Shown here one piece after another: positions 1 through 5,484 of a stretch of 5,484 bases of DNA (position 1 is its first letter; each line of letters begins with the position of its first letter). The stretch lies in the NCBI GenBank assembly GCA_934467435.1, contig CAKSLR010000086.1, forward strand, positions 1 to 5,484, written 5' to 3'. Under the pieces are notes generated by a model, which saw nothing but the letters and a program-made list of their open reading frames with translations, searched no databases and was not told the origin of the DNA. The position numbers and the translations under genes were made by a program. The DNA is from an uncultured Eubacteriales bacterium. GTDB taxonomy: Bacteria > Bacillota > Clostridia > Oscillospirales > CAG-272.

Positions 1-843
1 GAACAGTTCCATCTTCTCTTTTACGGTAGCGCGGATGGCTTCTACGCCGGGGGCAAGCAGTTTTCTCGGGTCAAAGCCCTTACCGACAAGGTCTTTCCCT
101 TCCTCAATATACTTACGGGTTGCCGCCGCAAACGCCAACTGGCACTCGGTGTTGACATTAATCTTGGAAACACCGAGACTGATTGCCTTCTTGATCATGT
201 CTGCGGGAATGCCGGTACCACCGTGCAGCACGAGAGGCATATCGCCCACCTTTTCGGAGACGGCAGCCAGTGTATCAAACGAAAGCCCCGGCCAGTTTGC
301 GGGGTACTTGCCGTGAATGTTGCCGATGCCGGCAGCCAGCATGGTAACGCCGAGATCGGCAATCATCTTGCACTCATTCGGATCGGCGCACTCGCCCATC
401 CCAACAACGCCGTCTTCTTCGCCGCCGATGGCACCGACCTCTGCCTCAAGAGAAACGCCCATTTCACCGGCAATCTTGACCAGCTCCTTGGTCTTTTCAA
501 TGTTCTCGGCAATCGGGTAATGAGAACCGTCGAACATAATAGAAGAGAAACCTGCCTTCAGGCAAGCCAAAGCGCCCTCATAGGAACCATGGTCAAGGTG
601 AAGCGCAACCGGAACCGTGATGCCGAGCGATTCCACCATCGCCTTCACCATATCGGCAACCGTCTTGAAGCCGCACATATACTTACCGGCACCTTCGGAC
701 ACACCGAGGATGACCGGAGACTTCAGTTCCTCTGCCGTGAGCAGAATCGCCTTAGTCCACTCCAGATTATTGATGTTGAACTGACCGACGGCATAGCGGC
801 CTGCCTTCGCTTTGGTCAACATTTCTTTTGCTGATACTAACAT
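1..843 (-). CDS. fba: Class II fructose-bisphosphate aldolase, 3' end cut by the window edge
   Basis: Cleaves fructose 1,6-bisphosphate to dihydroxyacetone phosphate and glyceraldehyde 3-phosphate (reversibly) in the cytoplasm, as part of glycolysis and gluconeogenesis. The reverse-strand frame is open from the ATG at 843 to the left edge, giving 281 residues starting MLVSAKEMLTKAKAGRYAVG. The (beta/alpha)8 fold of the family is recognisable from its motifs: catalytic Asp84 and zinc ligand His85 in LHLDHGSYEG, Glu135 in LEAEVG, zinc ligand His177 in GNIHGKY, zinc ligand His207 in VLHGGTGIP, and the phosphate-binding INVNTE motif at 228-233. Family members of this type are roughly 280-310 residues, so only a few C-terminal residues and the stop should be missing. 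The start is set by GGAGG at 850-854, six bases upstream. It is transcribed divergently from the GH2 gene. The family call is very secure. A related tagatose-bisphosphate or other class II aldolase specificity cannot be fully excluded. Confidence 0.95.
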   Translation of the reverse strand, partial: MLVSAKEMLTKAKAGRYAVGQFNINNLEWTKAILLTAEELKSPVILGVSEGAGKYMCGFKTVADMVKAMVESLGITVPVALHLDHGSYEGALACLKAGFSSIMFDGSHYPIAENIEKTKELVKIAGEMGVSLEAEVGAIGGEEDGVVGMGECADPNECKMIADLGVTMLAAGIGNIHGKYPANWPGLSFDTLAAVSEKVGDMPLVLHGGTGIPADMIKKAISLGVSKINVNTECQLAFAAATRKYIEEGKDLVGKGFDPRKLLAPGVEAIRATVKEKMELF

Positions 844-875
844 ATTACGCCTCCGTATTTTTATTTACCTGCCCT

Positions 876-904
876 ATTATATACCTTTTTTCGCAAAATT
901 GCAA
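876..904 (-). promoter_or_regulatory. Sigma-A type promoter of the aldolase gene
   Basis: Reading the minus strand, a perfect -10 box TATAAT lies at 881-876. Seventeen bases upstream is a -35 box TTGCAA at 904-899, matching 4 of 6 consensus bases. Transcription would begin near 869, giving a leader of about 25 nt that carries the GGAGG ribosome binding site. The spacer contains one arm of an inverted repeat (884-893), so binding there could occlude RNA polymerase. The boxes are seen directly; the start point is inferred from their geometry. Confidence 0.8.
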
Positions 905-922
905 GCCATATCCGAAAAAAGG
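884..922. repeat. Inverted repeat 1, overlapping the aldolase promoter
   Basis: Perfect 10-bp arms CCTTTTTTCG (884-893) and CGAAAAAAGG (913-922) are separated by 19 bases. The left arm lies in the spacer of the aldolase promoter and the -35 box is between the arms. It lies upstream of the predicted transcription start, so it would act as DNA rather than as an RNA hairpin. This is a candidate operator; the binding protein is unknown. The core TTTTTCG recurs in inverted repeat 2. Confidence 0.5.
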
Positions 923-937
923 CGGAATTTTGTTGCC

Positions 938-971
938 GATTTTTCGCCGGGCGGCGGCGATGCGAAAAATC
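938..971. repeat. Inverted repeat 2, midway between the divergent promoters
   Basis: Perfect 10-bp arms GATTTTTCGC (938-947) and GCGAAAAATC (962-971) are separated by 14 GC-rich bases. It shares the core TTTTTCG/CGAAAAA with inverted repeat 1. Its centre is about 78 bp upstream of the predicted GH2 transcription start and about 86 bp upstream of the aldolase start. That is a position where an activator could serve either promoter. The repeat is seen directly; the regulatory role is inferred. Confidence 0.45.
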
Positions 972-982
972 CTCATCCTTAT

Positions 983-1010
983 GCGCCGTTTTCCTATTTA
1001 CAAGCGGCGC
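983..1010. promoter_or_regulatory. Imperfect inverted repeat across the GH2 -35 box, candidate operator
   Basis: The arms GCGCCGTTT (983-991) and AAGCGGCGC (1002-1010) pair at 8 of 9 positions around a 10-base centre that holds nearly all of the GH2 -35 box. It covers about -49 to -22 relative to the predicted start, a typical position for a repressor that blocks RNA polymerase. No regulator gene lies in the window, so the ligand and protein are unknown. Confidence 0.4.
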
Positions 1011-1025
1011 TTCGTGCGCTATAAT
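997..1025 (+). promoter_or_regulatory. Sigma-A type promoter of the GH2-metallo-hydrolase operon
   Basis: The -35 box TTTACA (997-1002, 5 of 6 consensus bases) and a perfect -10 box TATAAT (1020-1025) are separated by exactly 17 bp. Transcription should start near 1032, leaving a leader of about 31 nt before the ATG at 1063. An in-frame ATG at 1024 sits inside the -10 box and so would not be on this transcript. Confidence 0.85.
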
Positions 1026-1049
1026 GGAGAAAAAACAAAACACATACAC

Positions 1050-1054
1050 GGAGG
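1050..1054 (+). promoter_or_regulatory. Ribosome binding site that fixes the GH2 start
   Basis: GGAGG lies eight bases before the ATG at 1063. The alternative in-frame ATG at 1024 has no such site and lies within the -10 promoter element, so this Shine-Dalgarno sequence decides the start. Confidence 0.85.
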
Positions 1055-1062
1055 TATTTATC

Positions 1063-2763
1063 ATGTTCCGACCCGAGCACCCCAACCCGCAATGCAGGCG
1101 GGAAAACTGGCGCAACCTGAACGGCACCTGGGAGTTTGACTTTGATTTCGGTCGCAGCGGCAGAGCACGCAAACTGCACGAGGGCGGCATACTGACCAAA
1201 AAGATTGAAGTTCCCTTCTGCCCCGAATCCCGGCTTTCCGGCATCGGCTACACCGACTTTATCCCTGGCGTCTGGTACCGCCGGACGTTTTCCGTCTCCG
1301 AGGCGGAGCGCAGCGGTCGGGTTCTTCTGCACTTCGGCGCCGTGGATTACCGTACCGTTGTTTACGTCAACGGCAAGGAAGTCGGTTCCCACGTCGGTGG
1401 CTATGTTTCTTTTACCTTTGACATTACCGATGCCCTGACCACAGGGGAAAACACCCTGACGGTATATGCCGAGGATGAAACGCGCGACAACCTGATTCCG
1501 AGTGGCAAACAGTGCACACAGTATCACTCCTGCGGGTGCAGTTATACCCGCACCACCGGCATCTGGCAAACGGTGTGGCTGGAGTTTGTTCCGACCACGC
1601 ATATTGCTTCTTTCCGCCTGTACCCCGATGCCGAAAACGGAACCCTGCGGGTCGTTGCCGACCTAGTCGGCAAGGGCACCTTTGCCGTCACCGCTTCCTA
1701 CGACGGGCATCCGGTCGGAGCATGCCAAAAAATTTCGCACGGCGGTGCCTGTGACATTGAGATTCCGCTGACCGAAACCCACCTTTGGGAAGTCGGTTGC
1801 GGCAGACTTTACGATCTGACCCTGACCTACGGCGACGATACGGTTGAAAGTTACTTCGGTTTGCGCTCGCTGCGTTATGCAGACGGAAAGTTCTACCTGA
1901 ATGGGAAGTCTGTCTTCCAGCGTCTGGTGCTGGATCAGGGCTTCTATCCCGACGGAATCTACACCGCACCGAGCGAAGAGGCGCTGGCGGCGGATATCCA
2001 TCTCTCCATGGCGCTCGGTTTCAACGGCGCCCGTCTGCATGAAAAGGTCTTTGAACCGCGGTTCCTCTACCACTGCGATCAACTGGGTTACCTGGTCTGG
2101 GGCGAATACCCGAACTGGGGCGTAGATATCTCGAATCCGGATTCTCTGATGGCAATGCTGCCCGAATGGATGGAGGAAGTCAAACGCGATTTCAACCACC
2201 CCGCGATTGTCGGCTGGTGTCCGCTGAACGAGACTTGGGATTTTGACGGACGGCGGCAGTGCGACGAGGTGCTGGCGAATATCTACCGCGTGACAAAAGC
2301 GATGGACGATACGCGCCCCTGCATCGATACCAGCGGTAACTACCATGTCCTGACCGATATTTTCGATGTGCACGATTACGACCAGGATCCCGTTTCTTTC
2401 CGCGAACACTACAATCTGCTGATGACCGAGAACAAACTGCACGATAAATTCTCGGAGCGCCAGCACTGGAACGGGAAAGCGCCGGTATTCATCAGCGAAT
2501 ACGGCGGTATCCGTTGGTCGGTAGACGACAGCGGCTGGGGCTACGGCAACGCGCCGAAAACCGAAGAGGAATATAAAGAGCGGTTCCGCGGTCTTGCAGA
2601 CGCCATGCTCGACAACGACCGCATTTTCGGTCTTTGCTACACGCAACTTTACGATGTGGAACAGGAGCAGAACGGGCTCTACACCTACGCCAGAGAGAAA
2701 AAATTTGAGGATATGGACTTCTTCCGCACCGTGCTTTCCCGTAAAGCTGCCATCGAAGACTGA
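1063..2763 (+). CDS. Glycoside hydrolase family 2 enzyme (beta-galactosidase/beta-glucuronidase-like)
   Basis: A retaining beta-glycosidase of 566 residues. Domains in order: N-terminal jelly-roll sugar-binding domain about 1-180 (NLNGTWEFDFDF, PGVWYRRTF, YVNGKEVG, FDITDAL, YTRTTGIWQTVWLE), Ig-like beta-sandwich about 181-270 ending in FGLRSL, and a TIM barrel about 271-566. The acid/base is Glu390 in CPLNETW and the nucleophile is Glu479 in ISEYGGIRW. They are 89 residues apart, as expected for compact GH2 enzymes. DVHDYD at 435-440 and CYTQLYDVEQEQNG at 525-538 are further barrel motifs. There is no signal peptide, so it should be cytoplasmic and act on imported oligosaccharides or glycosides. 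The barrel entrance reads VFQRLVLDQGFYPDG instead of the RGVNRHE-type motif of classical beta-galactosidases, marking a separate GH2 subgroup whose substrate cannot be read here. It is the first gene of an operon with the metallo-hydrolase. GH2 membership is near certain; specificity (galactoside, glucuronide, mannoside, arabinoside) is open. Confidence 0.93.
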   Translation: MFRPEHPNPQCRRENWRNLNGTWEFDFDFGRSGRARKLHEGGILTKKIEVPFCPESRLSGIGYTDFIPGVWYRRTFSVSEAERSGRVLLHFGAVDYRTVVYVNGKEVGSHVGGYVSFTFDITDALTTGENTLTVYAEDETRDNLIPSGKQCTQYHSCGCSYTRTTGIWQTVWLEFVPTTHIASFRLYPDAENGTLRVVADLVGKGTFAVTASYDGHPVGACQKISHGGACDIEIPLTETHLWEVGCGRLYDLTLTYGDDTVESYFGLRSLRYADGKFYLNGKSVFQRLVLDQGFYPDGIYTAPSEEALAADIHLSMALGFNGARLHEKVFEPRFLYHCDQLGYLVWGEYPNWGVDISNPDSLMAMLPEWMEEVKRDFNHPAIVGWCPLNETWDFDGRRQCDEVLANIYRVTKAMDDTRPCIDTSGNYHVLTDIFDVHDYDQDPVSFREHYNLLMTENKLHDKFSERQHWNGKAPVFISEYGGIRWSVDDSGWGYGNAPKTEEEYKERFRGLADAMLDNDRIFGLCYTQLYDVEQEQNGLYTYAREKKFEDMDFFRTVLSRKAAIED

Positions 2764-2772
2764 GGCAGAGCC

Positions 2773-3504
2773 ATGGTGAAAATAGAATTTCTCGGCACCA
2801 GCCATGGCGTACCCTCGGCAACGCGATACTGTAACAGCATCCTTCTGGAGGTGGACGGAAACCGTTACCTCTTTGACGCCGGTGCGCCGGTTGCAGACCT
2901 TCTGATCCGGAAGGGCTACCCCTTCTCCTCCCTGCGTGCCGTTTTCGTCACTCATATGCACGGAGATCATGTCGGCGGGCTGCCGGAGTTGCTTGACCTT
3001 TCCAACTGGTATGAAAAAGATGCCTCCTACACGGTTTATCTGCCGCAGGAGGAAGGGTGTGACTTGATGCGCCAGTACCTTCGCGTTACCTCGCACCTTC
3101 CCTTGCGTGAGGGTCTCGGACTTTCGACCTTCGCGCCGGGGGTGGTATATGAAGACGAACGCATCTGCGTCCGCGCGGTTGCCGTTGAACATACGAAGGA
3201 CATGCCGAGTTACGGATTTCTCGTCACGTGCGGAAAAAGGCGTATCTATTTTTCCGGCGATATGTCCTATGATCTGCACGACTTCCCTGCATTTCTCGAA
3301 GAGGAACCGGTTGATGTGCTGGTCACGGAACTGGCACATTGCAAGGTAAGCGATCTGCTTGCTCACCTGAAACGTTGCCGGGCCAAGGTTGTTTTCATCA
3401 ATCACGTCTACCCCCTGGGAAAGATCGATGAAATTCGATCGTTTGCCGGTACGCTCCCCTCGTCCCTCCACATTGCAGAAGACAATATGGTATTCCCGCT
3501 GTAA
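2773..3504 (+). CDS. MBL-fold metallo-hydrolase, RNase Z-like subgroup, substrate unknown
   Basis: A 243-residue cytoplasmic hydrolase of the metallo-beta-lactamase superfamily. The start MVKIEFLGTSHGVPSATRYC has the family's first strand and glycine-rich turn. The metal-binding motif HxHxDH is complete (His61, His63, Asp65, His66 in THMHGDHVGG). Further probable ligands are His140 (VEHTKDMPSYGF), Asp163 (YFSGDMSYD) and His211 (FINHVYP), with ELAH at 186-189 as an extra motif. The overall pattern resembles RNase Z/ElaC-type proteins, but it is shorter than RNase Z (about 300 residues) and I see no clear exosite arm for tRNA. A tRNA-processing role is therefore not supported; phosphodiesterase or other esterase activity on a small molecule is possible. 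The ATG is 9 nt after the GH2 stop, and a GAGG (2762-2765) overlapping that stop serves as ribosome binding site, suggesting translational coupling. The strong terminator follows 4 nt after the stop. Confidence 0.88.
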   Translation: MVKIEFLGTSHGVPSATRYCNSILLEVDGNRYLFDAGAPVADLLIRKGYPFSSLRAVFVTHMHGDHVGGLPELLDLSNWYEKDASYTVYLPQEEGCDLMRQYLRVTSHLPLREGLGLSTFAPGVVYEDERICVRAVAVEHTKDMPSYGFLVTCGKRRIYFSGDMSYDLHDFPAFLEEEPVDVLVTELAHCKVSDLLAHLKRCRAKVVFINHVYPLGKIDEIRSFAGTLPSSLHIAEDNMVFPL

Positions 3505-3508
3505 AAAG

Positions 3509-3538
3509 CAGGCGGCACCCGTAATCGGGTGCCGCCTG
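3509..3538. terminator. Bidirectional intrinsic terminator between convergent genes
   Basis: A perfect 13-bp GC-rich stem (3509-3521 with 3526-3538) closes a TAAT loop. On the plus strand it is followed by a T-rich tract (TTGTGTTTT, 3539-3547) and ends the GH2-metallo-hydrolase operon. On the minus strand it is followed by CTTTTT (complement of 3503-3508) and ends the second GH2 gene, whose stop lies 31 nt before the stem. The minus-strand T-run is the better one. Confidence 0.92.
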
Positions 3539-3569
3539 TTGTGTTTTCATCGAAAAGCAGCGCGCAGTT

Positions 3570-5484
3570 TTATTCGAGTTCTATGGTAAGCGATGCGGTC
3601 TGCAGTCCGTCTGCCTCGGCATAAACCCGCATATGGGTCGCATCTCTCCCCGCGCGAACGGTTGCTGTCACACGGCCGGCACGCATCCGACGGTCGGGAA
3701 GCAGCAGATTGATATGGTCGGAAATATCCGAACCGGTCGAATGAATCACACCGTTTCCGTCGGTGGTGAACCGTACAAACGGAGTGGCATCCGGCACTTC
3801 TCTGCCGTTCTCGTCCAACACCAGGCAGGTCACAATCGCCAGATCTCTGCCACCCACACGGAGCGGTTCACGGTTTTCAAGCCGCAGTGCCAGGCGCGCG
3901 CCGCGACCGCTGGTCTCCCGGCGATCCCGCGCTACGACTTCGCCACCGCGGTACGCCACCGCCTCCAGGATACCGGACGCATACGGCACTTCCCACGCGG
4001 CATGGTCAATCGGCTCCAGTTTTCTGCGGCCGAGCGAAGTGCCGTTAAGGAACAGTTCCGCTTCCTCACAGTTGGTGTACGCCCAGACGGGAATCATTTC
4101 CCCTTCCCGCCCTGCAAAATTCCAGTGCGGCAGCAGGTGAATCATCGGTGCATCGGTCCAATAGGACTGATTCTGATAAAACGCATCTTTCTTCTGCAGG
4201 AAAAGGTCGATGGCACCCGATTGTGAACACAGGCGCGGCCAAACCGCCTCGCCGCGATGTTCAAAGGCAATCCACTGGAAACCGCCCATGATCCACTCAT
4301 GCGCGCGTAAGGCGCGCCAAGTGCGTTCCCGACCGGCAAAATAATTGACCTTCGACTGATCGTCATACGCGGAAATATAGCCGTGCGCCGCATCACTCGG
4401 GTAGTACCAACCGCGCGTTGTACTGGTAGCAGCACATTCCGAGGAGAAAATGGCTTTGTTCGGATATTTTTCGTGCACCGTTTCGTAGATTGCCAGGTTA
4501 TAGTTGATGCCGATGACATCACTCTCGTCATACACCGTTGCGCGGTCGGGGGCACGGTCATTGGCAGTCATCAGAAGGCGGCTGCTGTCCAGTTTTCGTG
4601 CCGTTGCCATCATCCGGCGACAAATGCGCCGCCCCTGTTCGGTCACAAAAAGCGCCTCCTCGTTGCCGACCGACCAGAAAATGACGGAGGGACGGTTGCG
4701 ATCACGTTTGATCAGCGTCGTCAACTGCGCCAGCCCCTCATCGGTAGATTCAAACCAGCGTGTCTCGTCCATCACCAGCATTCCCAGCGTATCAAATGCA
4801 TCCATCAGGGCATCTGCCTGCGGATAATGGCTGGTTCTGTAGGCGTTGGCGCCCATTTCCTTCATCATATGTACTTTTTCCCGGTGGATGTTATCGGGCA
4901 CCGCCTTACCGGTCAAGCCACAATCGGCGTGTCCGCAAACGCCCTGAAGCACCACATGCTTCCCGTTCAGGAAGAGCCCATGGTCGGGATCACAGACCAC
5001 CGAACGGAAACCGAAATGCACCGTATCCGCATCCGTTTCATGCTCTTCGACTCCCTCGGAAAGGAAAACTTGTGTATCACAGTAGTAGAGATACGGGTCA
5101 TCGAGATTCCAGAGATGCGGCTCCGCCACGATGGCGGATGCCTGCGCCGTAGCGGTGGCGTAATCAGCCACCACGGCTTGCATCTCCACTTTCGAAACCT
5201 GTTTGCCGGCAGAGTCCCGAATGGTCGAAACCATGCGGACGTTTGCCTTTTCTTTGCGGTCATTGCGCACGGTGTTTTCTACGGTCACCTTCCAGGTGCC
5301 GTCGCTCTGCTTTTCGGGCAGAACGTACGTGCCGTACAGATCCAGTGCCACGGCATCGGTCTTACAAAGGAAAACATGGCGATATATACCGCCCCCTTCG
5401 TACCACCAACTCTCGTGTTCTTCGGTATTCACATAGACCGCAAGTACATTTTCTTCGCCATACTTTGCCACATCGGTGATATCC
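3570..5484 (-). CDS. Glycoside hydrolase family 2, beta-galactosidase-like, multi-domain; 5' end cut by the window edge
   Basis: A retaining beta-glycosidase, probably a beta-galactosidase. The visible 637 residues begin inside the jelly-roll domain at DITDVAKYGEENVLAVYVN, so roughly the first 90-120 residues and any signal peptide lie outside. In fragment numbering: jelly-roll end 1 to about 45 (WWYEGGGIYRHV), Ig-like domain to about 165 (FGFRSV), TIM barrel about 166-445, a DUF4982-type domain about 449-515 (HLLPHWNFAGREGE, AELFLNGTSLGRR), and a C-terminal GH2 domain-5 type beta-sandwich about 530-637. The acid/base is Glu275 in SVGNEEALF and the nucleophile is Glu349 in IFSSECAATSTTRG. RTSHYP at 216-221 and WIAFEHRGEAVWP are further hallmarks. 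The nucleophile motif normally reads SETAS-x-x-SSRG; here Cys follows the Glu. It converges on the metallo-hydrolase gene and shares its terminator. No promoter is visible. The family is very secure, the substrate only likely. Confidence 0.93.
   Translation of the reverse strand, partial: DITDVAKYGEENVLAVYVNTEEHESWWYEGGGIYRHVFLCKTDAVALDLYGTYVLPEKQSDGTWKVTVENTVRNDRKEKANVRMVSTIRDSAGKQVSKVEMQAVVADYATATAQASAIVAEPHLWNLDDPYLYYCDTQVFLSEGVEEHETDADTVHFGFRSVVCDPDHGLFLNGKHVVLQGVCGHADCGLTGKAVPDNIHREKVHMMKEMGANAYRTSHYPQADALMDAFDTLGMLVMDETRWFESTDEGLAQLTTLIKRDRNRPSVIFWSVGNEEALFVTEQGRRICRRMMATARKLDSSRLLMTANDRAPDRATVYDESDVIGINYNLAIYETVHEKYPNKAIFSSECAATSTTRGWYYPSDAAHGYISAYDDQSKVNYFAGRERTWRALRAHEWIMGGFQWIAFEHRGEAVWPRLCSQSGAIDLFLQKKDAFYQNQSYWTDAPMIHLLPHWNFAGREGEMIPVWAYTNCEEAELFLNGTSLGRRKLEPIDHAAWEVPYASGILEAVAYRGGEVVARDRRETSGRGARLALRLENREPLRVGGRDLAIVTCLVLDENGREVPDATPFVRFTTDGNGVIHSTGSDISDHINLLLPDRRMRAGRVTATVRAGRDATHMRVYAEADGLQTASLTIELE

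Noticed and set aside
223..834. A 203-codon plus-strand open frame opposite the aldolase
   Set aside because: The minus strand encodes an unmistakable class II aldolase with all metal ligands. The plus-strand translation is low in family signal and rich in His and Arg, as expected of a shadow frame.
844..1062. A riboswitch, T-box or small RNA in the divergent region
   Set aside because: Predicted leaders are only about 25 and 31 nt, too short for a riboswitch. The inverted repeats lie upstream of both predicted transcription starts and lack terminator-like T-runs in the right place.
844..1062. A catabolite-responsive element (CcpA site) near the promoters
   Set aside because: I looked for the TGnAAnCGnTnnCA pattern on both strands and saw no convincing match; the nearest candidate, around 900-913, lacks the central CG.
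994..1602. A minus-strand open frame crossing the GH2 promoter and N-terminus
   Set aside because: It runs over the promoter and the conserved jelly-roll codons of the plus-strand gene, and its protein sequence matches nothing recognisable.
1663..3471. A 602-codon open frame on the minus strand opposite the first GH2 and the metallo-hydrolase
   Set aside because: It runs antisense across two clearly real genes and their junction, and its translation shows no recognisable domain. I saw no convincing promoter or ribosome binding site. Codon bias of the sense genes explains the lack of stops.
2773..3504. Calling the metallo-hydrolase RNase Z
   Set aside because: The metal motif and general pattern fit, but at 243 residues it is short and shows no clear tRNA-binding exosite arm. 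Its operon with a glycosidase also gives no support for tRNA processing.
3633..4226. A 197-codon plus-strand open frame opposite the second GH2
   Set aside because: It is antisense to the conserved C-terminal GH2 domains, has no recognisable motifs and starts just past the terminator without a visible promoter.
5469..5471. GTG as a possible start of the second GH2
   Set aside because: In-frame codons continue upstream to the edge and encode DITD, a conserved part of the jelly-roll domain. The gene is cut by the window and does not begin here.

Overview
The window looks like part of the chromosome of an anaerobic, saccharolytic member of the Bacillota, most likely a gut or rumen type Clostridia lineage. 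This is inferred from strong GGAGG ribosome binding sites, near-consensus sigma-A promoters with 17-bp spacers, the type of class II aldolase, and glycoside hydrolase family 2 (GH2) enzymes of the kind common in gut Firmicutes. Base composition looks moderately GC-rich by eye in the genes and AT-rich in the control region. No species can be named from the sequence alone.

Layout: (1) 1-843, minus strand: class II fructose-bisphosphate aldolase, with the extreme C-terminus lost off the left edge. (2) 844-1062: a compact divergent control region with one promoter for the aldolase (minus) and one for the first GH2 gene (plus). It also holds four alternating copies of TTTTTCG forming two 10-bp inverted repeats, and a third inverted repeat across the GH2 -35 box. 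(3) 1063-2763, plus: a compact three-domain GH2 glycosidase of 566 aa. (4) 2773-3504, plus: an MBL-fold metallo-hydrolase 9 nt downstream, clearly in the same operon. (5) 3509-3538: a strong hairpin with T-runs on both strands, a bidirectional terminator between convergent genes. (6) 3570-5484, minus: a second, larger, beta-galactosidase-like GH2 with C-terminal accessory domains. Its N-terminus is lost off the right edge.

How the genes could work together: the two GH2 enzymes differ in architecture and active-site motifs, so they probably release different sugars from beta-linked glycosides. The aldolase belongs to the glycolytic trunk into which such sugars would feed. The metallo-hydrolase has an intact metal site but no substrate can be read from it. 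I see no mobile element, CRISPR array, RNA gene, phage or defence module. The least ordinary part is the repeat-rich divergent promoter region; the rest is recognisable carbohydrate metabolism.
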